Assembly: GCA_002455375.1 (NCBI GenBank)
Contig: DKKR01000049.1
Location: forward strand, 5,851 to 41,893
Origin: Bacteroidetes bacterium UBA6661
GTDB lineage: Bacteria; Bacteroidota; Bacteroidia; AKYH767-A; OLB10
DNA: 36,043 nucleotides
Reading direction: 5' to 3'
Position 1 is the stretch's first letter, and every line of letters starts with the position of its first letter. Position numbers and translations under genes: made by a program. Shown piece after piece: positions 8,676-18,600 of the stretch. The notes beneath the pieces were generated by a model that saw only the letters and a program-made list of their open reading frames with translations, was not told the DNA's origin and did not search any database.

Positions 8676-10799
8676 TTAACTTAGTAACTGAAAAGCAGCA
8701 AAACTTGATACCCATGCTAAAGCACTCATATATACAAACTGAATGATTGGCCATTTCCATGTTCCTGTTTCGCGTTTAACAACGGCAAGTGTACTCATAC
8801 ATTGCATGGCAAAAGCATAAAACAACATCAGTGAAATGCCAACAGCTAATGTATAAAGCGGAGTTCCATCCGGTCGTTTTTCCGTCATCATCTTTTCTCT
8901 GATAGTTAAATTTTCACTATTACTACCTACACTGTAAATGGTTGACATTGTTCCAACAAACACTTCACGAGCTGCAAATGATGTCACCAAAGCAATTCCT
9001 AATTTCCAGTCGAAACCCAACGGTCTAATTGCAGGTTCAATAATTTTTCCTGTCCATCCGGCATAGGAATGTTCCAATTTCTGAGCCTGCAATTGATTCA
9101 GTTCGTCCTGAGTTGTTTCCGGAAGTTCTGCCTTAGCCTCATATAACTTTTCTATTTCAGCATATTCTTTTCCGGGTCCGCGAGATGATAAAAACCAAAG
9201 CACAATGGAAATGGCAATGATAATCTTTCCCGCATCGAACAAAAATATTTTTACTTTATCGAAAATTACAAAGAAGATATTTTTCCAACGTGGCAAACGG
9301 TAAACCGGTAATTCCATGATAAAAAAATCACGCTGCTTGGCCTTAACAAACATCTTAAATAACCATGCAGAAAATATGGCTGCAACAAATCCGATAAGAT
9401 ACATAAGCATCATCACCAACCCCTGAGAATTGATAAATCCAAAAACATAATATCGAGGAATTACCAATGAAATGAGTAAGGTATAAACAGGTAGTCGTGC
9501 CGAACAACTCATCAGTGGTGTTACCATAATTGTTACTATACGCTCCTTCCAACTTTGAATGGTCCGGGTTGCAAGAATGGCAGGAACGGCACATGCCACA
9601 CCACTCATCAATGGAATTACAGACCTGCCGTTTAATCCAAATGGTCGTAGTAACTTATCCATTATAAAGCTCACCCGTGCCATATAGCCGGTATCTTCGA
9701 GAATAGTAATGAATAAAAATAATAAAGCTATCTGTGGAACAAATATGATGATGCCACCAAGACCTGCAAGAATACCATTTACGATAAGATCATTCAATAC
9801 ACCCTTAGGAAGCAATTCGCTTACTTTTTGAGAAAAATCGGCAAAGGTTCCGTCAATAAAATCCATCGGAAATTGTGCCACATTGAAGATAAACTGAAAA
9901 ATTACAAAGAGTATAGCCAAGAAAATTCCATAACCCCATATTCTGTGGGTAACCAGATTATCAACGGTACGGGTCAGGGATTTACGCACTGATGCCGGTT
10001 CGCTGACACAACTTTTAAGTAGAACAGAAATAGTTTTATAACGTTCTAATGTTTCAGTAGCCTGCATGGCTTTTTGCCCAAACTGATGTTGTTGTAAAAG
10101 TGTGTCTAACTTTTGTTTACCATCATTACCTACAAAACTGATATCCACCTTATCATAATTACCTGCAAGCAGATATGCAGCATAATCACTTTTTACCGGA
10201 AAACTATGTTTGATTTCCTGAATCAGTTCAGGTGCCAGCGATGTTGCAGGCATAATATCGTTTTCGGGCAAAGGAATAGTATGCAGTACTGCTTTCTTGA
10301 TTTCTTCAATACCTGTTTTCTGACGTACAATGGCCGGAATAACTTTGATGCCTAATGCCTGTTCTAATTTTTTTACATCGGGCAACAGACCTTTGTGAAC
10401 AGCCAGGTCCATCATGTTAAGCACCAACACAACAGGAATTTTAAGGTCAATAATCTGAGAGCATAAAAACAAACTGCGTTTTAGGTTAGATGCATCAGCA
10501 ATAACAATTATTCTGTCGGGGAAAGATGGGTCTTGCGGGTCGGTTAGTACTTTGTATGGTATTTGCTCATCAAGTGTTTTAGGGTATAAGCTATAAATGC
10601 CTGGTAAATCTGTTAGTTCAACTTTATAATCAACACCTTCAAATGCATTGCGCAAGCTAAAGTAGCCTACATGTTTCTCAACTGTCACACCGGGAAAGTT
10701 GGCGACCTTTTGATTGAGGCCTGTCAATACATTAAACAAAGTGCTTTTACCACTATTGGGGTTACCAACCAATGCAACTTTTAGAACAACTTCGCTCAC
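8676..10799 (-). CDS. feoB: Ferrous iron transporter FeoB
   Basis: This 707-residue inner-membrane protein takes up Fe(II). The N-terminal G domain has G1 GNPNSGKS (residues 12-19), G3 DLPG and G4 NMMD, followed by a guanine-dissociation-inhibitor-like helical region. The C-terminal half has many membrane helices with the two Gate regions, including the SCSARLPVY and AIPAIL-like cysteine-containing segments typical of FeoB, and the AAREVFVGTM element. It follows feoA closely (17 bases), the usual feoAB arrangement, and precedes the SprT-like gene. No FeoC is seen, as is common outside Enterobacteria. Confidence 0.96.
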   Translation of the reverse strand: MSEVVLKVALVGNPNSGKSTLFNVLTGLNQKVANFPGVTVEKHVGYFSLRNAFEGVDYKVELTDLPGIYSLYPKTLDEQIPYKVLTDPQDPSFPDRIIVIADASNLKRSLFLCSQIIDLKIPVVLVLNMMDLAVHKGLLPDVKKLEQALGIKVIPAIVRQKTGIEEIKKAVLHTIPLPENDIMPATSLAPELIQEIKHSFPVKSDYAAYLLAGNYDKVDISFVGNDGKQKLDTLLQQHQFGQKAMQATETLERYKTISVLLKSCVSEPASVRKSLTRTVDNLVTHRIWGYGIFLAILFVIFQFIFNVAQFPMDFIDGTFADFSQKVSELLPKGVLNDLIVNGILAGLGGIIIFVPQIALLFLFITILEDTGYMARVSFIMDKLLRPFGLNGRSVIPLMSGVACAVPAILATRTIQSWKERIVTIMVTPLMSCSARLPVYTLLISLVIPRYYVFGFINSQGLVMMLMYLIGFVAAIFSAWLFKMFVKAKQRDFFIMELPVYRLPRWKNIFFVIFDKVKIFLFDAGKIIIAISIVLWFLSSRGPGKEYAEIEKLYEAKAELPETTQDELNQLQAQKLEHSYAGWTGKIIEPAIRPLGFDWKLGIALVTSFAAREVFVGTMSTIYSVGSNSENLTIREKMMTEKRPDGTPLYTLAVGISLMLFYAFAMQCMSTLAVVKRETGTWKWPIIQFVYMSALAWVSSFAAFQLLS

Positions 10800-10816
10800 T
10801 TATATTCTCCTTCTAT

Positions 10817-11044
10817 TTATAATGTACTCACCCATACTGTTTCTGCCTCATTTTTTCTTAAACTAAGCTGATAGCCTGCAACTTTAATTGCCATTGGATC
10901 TCCCAATGGAGCAACTCGTTCCATCAATACCGTTTCACCGGGAATACAACCCATCTCCATCAGCTTAAGTTTTATCTCTTCGTCACTGAAATTCTGTATA
11001 ACCCCTGCCTCACCGGGCTTTAATTCGCTTAACTTTTTTTCCAA
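10817..11044 (-). CDS. feoA: FeoA family protein, SH3-like partner of FeoB
   Basis: FeoA is a small cytosolic protein with an SH3-like fold that supports FeoB activity. The conserved elements LSELKPGEAG, LKLMEMGCIPGE and APLGDPMAIKVAGYQLSLRKNEA are all present. I prefer a TTG start at 11044, giving 75 residues, the family's normal length. A longer version would start at a GTG at 11092 (91 residues), but its first 16 residues look unlike FeoA and a TATTTTCG promoter-like box lies inside them. It is the first gene of feoA-feoB and is divergent from mreC. Confidence 0.88.
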   Translation of the reverse strand: MEKKLSELKPGEAGVIQNFSDEEIKLKLMEMGCIPGETVLMERVAPLGDPMAIKVAGYQLSLRKNEAETVWVSTL

Positions 11045-11069
11045 TACGGCACTATTAAAATTTAGATTG

Positions 11070-11077
11070 CGAAAATA
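11070..11077 (-). promoter_or_regulatory. Possible -7 promoter box (TATTTTCG) of feoAB
   Basis: The minus strand reads TATTTTCG, one base from TAnnTTTG, 26 bases before the TTG start at 11044. No -33 TTG is seen at the right distance, so this is a moderate call. Confidence 0.35.
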
Positions 11078-11182
11078 GGCAACGCCAAGCACATTAAAGG
11101 TGTTTGGTTAATGGTGATTTTTGTCAGACAATATTAATAACCTCGTTTAAAACTTTTCAGTGGTCAATAATGCTTAGAAAAT

Positions 11183-11190
11183 TACTTTTG
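11183..11190 (+). promoter_or_regulatory. -7 promoter box (TACTTTTG) of the mreCD-mrdA-rodA operon
   Basis: TACTTTTG is an exact TAnnTTTG match, 42 bases before the mreC ATG. A short perfect palindrome, ACCTTT-GT-AAAGGT, lies at 11192-11205, over the expected transcription start, and could be an operator or a small 5' hairpin. Confidence 0.55.
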
Positions 11191-11232
11191 CACCTTTGTA
11201 AAGGTTGGGTTTTATTCTGCAAATTATAGTTT

Positions 11233-12078
11233 ATGCGTAATTTATTCCTGTTTCTAAGCCGGAATTATATTTTCATATTGTTTATACTGCTTGAGGCAGT
11301 TTGCTTCTTCCTCATTGCACAGAATAACTCTTATCAGAATGCAGCCACACTAAACTCAACCAATAAAGTTGTTGCATCAGTATATTCCACGATAAGTTCT
11401 GTAACCGATTATTTGAATCTTGTAGAAAACAACAAAAGGCTTGCTGAAGAAAATGCACACTTACGCACCTTGCTTCCTGCATCGTACTTCGACACAACAG
11501 TTGTAAGAAATCATAAAGTGGATACCATTCATAATCTTGAATATTCCTATATTGAGGCTAAAATCATTAACAACAGTACAAACAGGCGCAACAATTATAT
11601 GACGCTTAACAAAGGTTCCGATGCCGGCATTGCACCTGAAATGGGTGTCATTACAGGTCATGGAATTATTGGTATTATTAAGAATGTGTCGGCACATTAC
11701 AGCACTGTTACCTCATTTCTTCACACACAAAGCAAGGTTAGTGTACGTTTTAAAAACAACAACTATAATGGTTCAATGGTTTGGGATAGCGATAATTCTC
11801 CCACAGAGGCAACTGTAATTGACATTCCTCGACACGTTCCTTTTAAAGTTGGCGACACGTTGGTGACTACAACCTTTTCGCCCTATTATCCTGAGGGTAT
11901 AATGGTAGGTACAGTAAAATCTTTCGACATTGATGCAGGAAGCAACTCCTATAGAATAATTCTTAAACTCAGCACAAGCTTTAATGATGTGTCGTATGTG
12001 TATGTGGTGAACAACCTGCTGAAAAACGAACGTAAACAATTAGAAGAAAAACAAAAAGATGCTGCCCGAGGTAATTAA
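11233..12078 (+). CDS. mreC: Rod shape-determining protein MreC
   Basis: This 281-residue protein is a bitopic inner-membrane protein that supports the elongasome and activates PBP2. It has one N-terminal membrane helix (about residues 10-30), a coiled coil (about 55-80, containing NNKRLAEENAHLRTLL) and two periplasmic beta domains with the typical NKGSDAGIAPEMGVITGHGIIG segment. A Lys/Glu/Gln-rich tail follows. It opens the mreC-mreD-mrdA-rodA operon and overlaps mreD by 20 bases. In many bacteria mreB lies directly upstream; here the upstream neighbour is divergent feoA. Confidence 0.95.
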   Translation: MRNLFLFLSRNYIFILFILLEAVCFFLIAQNNSYQNAATLNSTNKVVASVYSTISSVTDYLNLVENNKRLAEENAHLRTLLPASYFDTTVVRNHKVDTIHNLEYSYIEAKIINNSTNRRNNYMTLNKGSDAGIAPEMGVITGHGIIGIIKNVSAHYSTVTSFLHTQSKVSVRFKNNNYNGSMVWDSDNSPTEATVIDIPRHVPFKVGDTLVTTTFSPYYPEGIMVGTVKSFDIDAGSNSYRIILKLSTSFNDVSYVYVVNNLLKNERKQLEEKQKDAARGN

Positions 12079-12577
12079 ATCTGTCTTACGTTTTTTTCTG
12101 CTGATATTGTTGCAGGTAGTGCTGCTTAACAAAATCCGATTTGCAGGATACATTAATCCTTTTGTGTATCCGCTTTTTCTGTTGTTGCTTCCCGTTCGTA
12201 TTCCAAAAACATTGTTGCTTATTCTTGCTTTTATCACAGGAATAAGTGTAGATATTTTTTCTGATACACTAGGTATGCACGCTGCTGCATCGGTGTTTCT
12301 TGGTTTTATGCGTCCCTACATTATCAAGCTGCTTGCCCCACGTGATGGCTATGACTCAGATGCTGTAATCTCATTAAAGCAAATGGGCATTTTGTGGATG
12401 GTGTATTATTTATTTATCAGTATTTTTTTGCATCACCTGTTTTTGTTCTATACAGAAGTATTTCGATTTAACGATTTCGGAGCAACATTCCTCAGAGTAT
12501 GTTTATCTACCATTACCTCTGTTGTAATTATTTTTATCATTTTGTTGTTATTCGACAAAACAAAAGTGCAACGCTAA
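12059..12577 (+). CDS. mreD: Rod shape-determining protein MreD
   Basis: This 172-residue hydrophobic protein has about five or six membrane helices and the size of MreD, an integral membrane part of the elongasome. Conserved features include an early LLQVVLLNKIRFAGYINPFVYPLFLLLLP region and a GISVDIFSDTLGMHAAASVFLGF segment, where Asp and Gly-His residues are typical. Its start overlaps the end of mreC by 20 bases, and mrdA follows 11 bases after its stop. Sequence conservation in MreD is low, so position in the operon is part of the evidence. Confidence 0.92.
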   Translation: MLPEVIKSVLRFFLLILLQVVLLNKIRFAGYINPFVYPLFLLLLPVRIPKTLLLILAFITGISVDIFSDTLGMHAAASVFLGFMRPYIIKLLAPRDGYDSDAVISLKQMGILWMVYYLFISIFLHHLFLFYTEVFRFNDFGATFLRVCLSTITSVVIIFIILLLFDKTKVQR

Positions 12578-12588
12578 AATTTTAAATT

Positions 12589-14430
12589 TTGAAAACCTCG
12601 CATAGCACACAACGCCTAGTTTTACTCATTACCATTTCATTGGTGGCTTTTACCTATATCGGGCGTTTGTTCTATTTGCAGGTTGTTGAAGATAAATATA
12701 AGTTGTCGGCAGATGAAAATGTTCTTCGCAGAATAATTGACTACCCTTCAAGAGGATTGGTTTATGACAGAAATGGAAAACTGTTGGTATTTAATCAGAC
12801 CGTCTATGACTTAATGATAACACCACGCGAAGTCAAAGAAATGGACACAGCAGAATTTTGTTCCATCATAAAAATAAGTATTGAAGATTTTAGAAAGAAA
12901 TTTCAGAAAGCAAAAAACTATTCTCCCTATCGTTCATCAATTTTTGAAAAACAAATTTCAGCAGAAACTTACGGAACACTTCAGGAAAAGCTTTTTAAAT
13001 ACAAAGGCTTTAGTGTTCAACCACGAACCATCAGAAAATATCCTTACAACACAGCAGCACACTTGTTGGGTTATCTTGGTGAGGTAGATGAAAATGTGAC
13101 TGCAAAAAACAACTATTACCAAATGGGCGATTATATTGGCATCAGTGGTATTGAGCAGAGTTATGAAAAAGAATTAAGAGGCAGACGCGGTACACGATAC
13201 ATGATGGTTGATAATTTCAATCGTGAGAAAGGACGTTTTAAAGAAGGAAAATATGATACGCTTGCAATATCCGGTGAAAACTTAAAACTTTCATTAGACG
13301 CAGAATTACAAGAGTACGCAGAGTTATTGTTTCAGAATAAAAGAGGAAGTGCCGTTGCCATTGATCCTTCAACAGGTGAAATACTTGCTATGGTGAACAG
13401 CCCTACATACAATCCTAACCTTATGGTGGGAAGAGAGCGCTCACGCAACTATGGCCGCTTATTAAAAGATGAGGATAAACCACTTTTTAATCGTGCCATG
13501 ATGGCCTATTATCCTCCCGGTTCAACATTTAAAATAATTAACTCTCTCATTGGTTTGCAGGAGCAGGTAATCACTCCTGAAACTTATTTCAGCTGCGCAG
13601 GTGGTTATAGGGTTGGAAATATTTTTGTTCACTGCCACCCACACAGCTCGCCTCTTGATTTACGTACTGCAGTTGCCGTTTCGTGCAACTCCTATTACTG
13701 CCAGACTTTTCGAGGGGTAATAGACAACAGAAAATACAACCGAACTGAAGATGCTTTTGATGCATGGCGAAATTATGTTCTAAGCTTTGGCATTGGTAAA
13801 AAAATTGATGTGGATATGCCCCATGAGTTGCGAGGCAATGTTCCAACGGTTGATTACTACAATCGTTTCTTTGGAAAAGGACGATGGAAATCATCAACTA
13901 TTATTTCGTTAGCAATCGGACAAGGTGAATTGGGTATTACACCATTGCAAATGGCTAATGCAGCTTGCATTGTAGCTAATAAAGGATATTATTATGTGCC
14001 TCATATTGTAAAAGAAATCGGATACAAACATTATCTGCCTGAGCTTTTTAAAAAGAAAAATTATACGATGGTTGATCCAAAATATTTTAATGCCATACAA
14101 GATGGAATGGAATGGGTTTTTGAACGTGGAACAGCCCGTGGTTCGCGTGTTGACAGTTTGGTAATGTGTGGTAAAACAGGAACGGCACAAAATCCACATG
14201 GAAAAAACCACTCTGTATTTTTCTGCTTTGCACCACGCGAAAATCCAAAAATTGCTGTTGCCGTTTTAGTAGAAAATGCAGGTCAGGGTGCACATTTTGC
14301 TGCACCAATTGCAAGTTTGATGGTTCAGAAATATTTATTGAGAACCATAAAACGTCCGGATCTTGAAAAACGAATGTTAGATGCAGTGATAGTGCCTATG
14401 GCAAACGACTCAACTGTTTTAGATGACTAA
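12589..14430 (+). CDS. mrdA: Penicillin-binding protein 2 (peptidoglycan D,D-transpeptidase)
   Basis: This 613-residue class B PBP crosslinks peptidoglycan during elongation, paired with RodA. It has one N-terminal membrane helix (about residues 10-28), the dimerisation or pedestal domain and a C-terminal transpeptidase domain. The catalytic motifs are STFK (nucleophile Ser312, Lys315), SCN (365-367) and KTGTA (529-533). The N-terminal R1-like element YPSRGLVYDRNGKLL is also present. The start is TTG at 12589; no closer ATG gives the N-terminal helix. It lies 11 bases after mreD and 3 bases before rodA. It would be the target of mecillinam-type beta-lactams in related bacteria. Confidence 0.95.
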   Translation: MKTSHSTQRLVLLITISLVAFTYIGRLFYLQVVEDKYKLSADENVLRRIIDYPSRGLVYDRNGKLLVFNQTVYDLMITPREVKEMDTAEFCSIIKISIEDFRKKFQKAKNYSPYRSSIFEKQISAETYGTLQEKLFKYKGFSVQPRTIRKYPYNTAAHLLGYLGEVDENVTAKNNYYQMGDYIGISGIEQSYEKELRGRRGTRYMMVDNFNREKGRFKEGKYDTLAISGENLKLSLDAELQEYAELLFQNKRGSAVAIDPSTGEILAMVNSPTYNPNLMVGRERSRNYGRLLKDEDKPLFNRAMMAYYPPGSTFKIINSLIGLQEQVITPETYFSCAGGYRVGNIFVHCHPHSSPLDLRTAVAVSCNSYYCQTFRGVIDNRKYNRTEDAFDAWRNYVLSFGIGKKIDVDMPHELRGNVPTVDYYNRFFGKGRWKSSTIISLAIGQGELGITPLQMANAACIVANKGYYYVPHIVKEIGYKHYLPELFKKKNYTMVDPKYFNAIQDGMEWVFERGTARGSRVDSLVMCGKTGTAQNPHGKNHSVFFCFAPRENPKIAVAVLVENAGQGAHFAAPIASLMVQKYLLRTIKRPDLEKRMLDAVIVPMANDSTVLDD

Positions 14431-14433
14431 AAA

Positions 14434-15696
14434 ATGAGGAAGCAGAAAAGTATTTTTCAGAATATAGACTGGTTGCTGGTGCTGCTTTATTTGGTTATGG
14501 TTATTGCCGGCTGGTTAAACATTTTTGCAGCAGTTTATAATGAGGAACATAGTGTAATAACCGACTTTTCACAAAACTATGGCAAACAAATGATGTGGAT
14601 ACTGACATCACTTGTAATTGCTTTTTTTATTCTGATAATAGATGGAAAATTTTATGATGCCTTTGCCGGAGTTATTTATGCAATCAGTATAATTTCTATG
14701 ATTGCTGTACTTTTTTTCGGTCATACAGTTGCAGGCAGTAAGTCGTGGTTCCGCTTTGGCGACTTTGGAATTCAACCTGCAGAGTTTGCAAAATTTGCTA
14801 CGGCAATGATGATTGCAAAATTTTTAAGCCCTCTGGGATTAAAGAAAAACACCTGGCGAACACGTATTTCTGCAGTAGCAATTTTCTTTTTTCCACTTCT
14901 ACTCATTCTATTAGAAAATGAAACCGGTGTGGCTTTGGTATTTCTATCCTTTTGTATTGTTCTTTATCGTGAAGAAATTATTCCGGGATGGTTGCTGATG
15001 ATTGGTATTTCTGCTGCAGTATTGTTTGTGGTTTCATTATTAGTACCAAAAATGATACTCGTCACCTCGCTGCTGATACTTGCAACAATAATTGTTTTAT
15101 TATTTCGTAAATGGAAAACTTTTTTTGTTGTTGCAGGATTAGTCGCCATTTGTATTGGTGTCGTTGTAAGTGTTGATCATGTGTTTAATCATGTTTTAGA
15201 ACCCCATCAGAAAAAACGAATTCAGGTGTTTTTAGGAATGGAAGACGATCTTAAAGGTGCCGGTTACAATGTAAATCAAAGTAAAATTGCAATTGGTTCG
15301 GGTGGGTTGACAGGAAAAGGTTTCTTAAAAGGAACACAAACCAAATATAATTTTGTGCCCGAACAAAGTACTGATTTTATTTTTTGTACTGTTGGCGAAG
15401 AATGGGGATTTGTTGGTACAACAACTGTTGTGTTATTGTTTCTGGCATTGCTCTATAGGATTATCTTCATTGCCGAGCGGCAGAAGTCAGCTTTTGCAAG
15501 AATCTATGGCTATGGTGTTGCCGGAGTAATATTCTTTCACTTTATGGTAAATGTTGGTATGACAATTGGTCTGATGCCCGTAATAGGAATACCTCTGCCT
15601 TTTTTCAGTTATGGCGGCTCATCCTTATGGGGATTTACAATCCTTTTATTTATTCTGATAAAATTAGACAGCTATCGCACATTTGTTTTGCGATAA
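14434..15696 (+). CDS. rodA: RodA, SEDS-family peptidoglycan glycosyltransferase
   Basis: This 420-residue polytopic protein is the SEDS glycan polymerase of the elongasome. It has about ten membrane helices and typical SEDS motifs: GSKSWFRFGDFGIQPAEFAK near the middle and the EQSTDFIFCTVGEEWGFVG loop containing the conserved Asp and Glu residues. The late element GIPLPFFSYGGSS is nearly invariant in RodA and FtsW. It starts 3 bases after mrdA, consistent with a PBP2-RodA pair. Its stop codon touches the stop codon of the convergent gene at 15697, so there is no spacer or terminator between them. Confidence 0.95.
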   Translation: MRKQKSIFQNIDWLLVLLYLVMVIAGWLNIFAAVYNEEHSVITDFSQNYGKQMMWILTSLVIAFFILIIDGKFYDAFAGVIYAISIISMIAVLFFGHTVAGSKSWFRFGDFGIQPAEFAKFATAMMIAKFLSPLGLKKNTWRTRISAVAIFFFPLLLILLENETGVALVFLSFCIVLYREEIIPGWLLMIGISAAVLFVVSLLVPKMILVTSLLILATIIVLLFRKWKTFFVVAGLVAICIGVVVSVDHVFNHVLEPHQKKRIQVFLGMEDDLKGAGYNVNQSKIAIGSGGLTGKGFLKGTQTKYNFVPEQSTDFIFCTVGEEWGFVGTTTVVLLFLALLYRIIFIAERQKSAFARIYGYGVAGVIFFHFMVNVGMTIGLMPVIGIPLPFFSYGGSSLWGFTILLFILIKLDSYRTFVLR

Positions 15697-18600
15697 TCAG
15701 AAATCAAGACCAAGAGCAAGATTGAATAATGGTTTCTGCACCTGACGGTCGTCAATTCCAAAACCCCAGTCGGCACGAATAAAATAACCAAATATGCGAC
15801 TACGAAATCCGAAGCCATAAGCACCAACTATGGGTTGTATTTGTTTAATCACAGTAACTGTTACCGGGTTGCTACCACCACCTCCAATCACTTCTTCATT
15901 CAATCCGTTCTTGTCAGAAAATGGTGATTCGCCTGACCATGCCGTCCCTGCATCGAAAAATACTACTGCCTGAAAATTACGAATCAGGTCTGAGCGGATT
16001 GGTCTGTTGAGCAAATATTGAAATACGGGAATACGCAATTCCGAATTGAACAATGCAAAGCTGCTGCCGTTACGGATATTTTGTTTAAAACCACGCATGG
16101 GTGAAGCTAATGTCTGAAACACATACTCTTCGTTCTTGTCAACACTAATTTCATTATTAAAATTATTACCGGGAACAATAACATTATCCTGAGAACCCAA
16201 ATAATAAATCAATTTTTGCTTGCCTAATGAAGTGCTTGCCGATAAACGGTTAGCCCAGATAATTTGTCTGTGTACTTTAACGTAGTGGCGAAAATCTGCA
16301 CCAATGATATAAACCATTTTTTCGGGCTTGTTGATTTTACGAAACGCTTCAGCAAAAATTTTAAAACGCGTACCATTATAAAGATTCAATGCTTTATTGA
16401 TGGTGTTGTCAAAAATATACTCTCCTTTTATGCTTGCCCAATAATTAATTATATCACTTTTCTCTAATTGTGCTTTCTCTGTTGCAACATAAATAGTTTT
16501 ATCCATTCGTGCGTCAATAGTTCCTTTAACTGCAGAAATTTCACTGAATGGATACTTACCTGAATATTTTAAATTATAGGTATGTGTACGTAACACATCG
16601 AGATCTGAAACAGAAAACAATTTTGACTGACGCGAAAAAAGTATCTGCTTATCAATTCTTTTTTTCAAAGATTCAATCATCAACAAATATTCATTGCTAT
16701 TGAAATCGAATCCAATGCGAAACGCTCCACTGATTTTGTAATCATTCATCAGGTCGCTCATTCCAATCTTGAACAATGCATTCATTCCGGGATCAAAATA
16801 AACGGCACCACCAGTGTAAGGTTGATATGTAGTGTTGAATAAACTGTTGTCGAGCTGCGTAAGTATATAGTCAGATGAAAAAGAAATATCGTAGTTGCGT
16901 TGCTTTGGCATTCTGAAAATTGCAGAGTCTGGCGTTAATTCTACTCCATTGCTATCCGGTTGCAACTTTACTTGTTCCTGCACAATTTTAGTAGTATCTG
17001 TAGCCACAGATTTATTTTCTATCGGTTCTTCTTTCTTCTTCTTTGATTTGAACTCACTTTGAAAAACATAATTACTAACATCAATTGCTGCACTGTCTTT
17101 CTTGTGTGAAGGTTCACTTGTTACAATACGTGTTTGGGTTTCTACAGTTTTAGGGTTTGTAATCTCAGGCTTTGGTTTAAAAACTGATTGTGAAACATAA
17201 CTTAAATCAAATGTTTTTGATTTATCAAAAGGCATGTTGTCTTTCAGATAAATTCTGTATCTGCCATTGTTAACCGCTAACTCTGTAAACTTATTTTTTC
17301 TGGCAGAAAAATCCTGTTCCAGAATATTTCTGTTGCTATTGGTTAAAGCATAATGTCTGAAAAAATATCGGTAGTGTTCTGTTGTATCAATAAAACTAAT
17401 GGTGCTATCCATCTCTGATACAAATCTGTTGATGACTCCATTTTTATCTGACAGATAAGATATCCGCAGCGAATCACTCATTACAGGGAAAGTCTCATCT
17501 TCCGGTGAATGTGTTATACGCAATAAATTTCCCTCTCTATTGTAGAGGTCTGCCATAAAAAGATCAAAATTGTTCTGTGGCGGATTTTGTTTAACGTCAA
17601 CACCTAAGGTATCATTACTTCTGTTTGAAGAAAAAATTATTTTGCTGCCTGAAATATCATATTGTGGATACAAGTCATCATACACATCGTTTGTAATCTG
17701 ATCGAAATTTCGGCCACGCACATTAAATACATAAATATCACTTTGCCCTTTCTGTACAGCAGACATCAATAGCTTTGACCCATCAGGAGAATAGTTCATG
17801 CTCAGAATTTTTGAAAAACTCATTATCTCTGAAAAGTCTGACTTTTTTGTTTCTGTATTAAACAAATTCAGAATAATATTTCCTTTTTGCTCTTTAACAA
17901 TAGCTAATATTTTTCCTGACGGATGCCAGGCTGTAACAGGAAATGATTGGTCGTTTTCTGTTGTCAGTGAAACATATCCTCCTCTATCAGCGCAAGTACG
18001 TTTACCGGTTTTCGCATCAGCGATTTTAACCTTGTAGCGACCACGTTTATTGGTTACATAACTTACTCTGTTTCCAAAAGGGTCTGATTTTACCTGATAG
18101 ATTAGCTTGTTCTTTTCTTTAATTTTTAATGGTATTGCTGCAATAGGGAGTTTGTTCTTTTCAAATTCCTGATATTTTTTTGTGTGATAACTTAACCAGT
18201 CTGCAGATAGTTGTTTCAAACGAACACCAAGCACAAAAACAAAACCGCTTTCAAGACTGCGGTTGATGCGTGTCATATAAACCAAATTACTTAATGATGC
18301 TTCTCCATAAGTTGTGATGATATAGTGCCATAAGGACTGACCTGCAAAAATTTCATCACGCTCTATGAGTTTATTCAAGACCGGTTTTTTTTCAGTCATG
18401 ATGTAATCACGCAGTTTGTTATCATCTTCTGATGTCCATCCCTTTGAAAGATAGGTTACCAAGCCCTGTGTGTACCACTGTGGAAGGTTTAGGAGAATAG
18501 AAGCTTGTAACCGCTCTCTGATGTTTCCACCATAAAACAACTGTTCAAGCAAGGCTCTGGCCATGCCGGCACGAATCTGTTCTTGTAAATGCTGATGATT

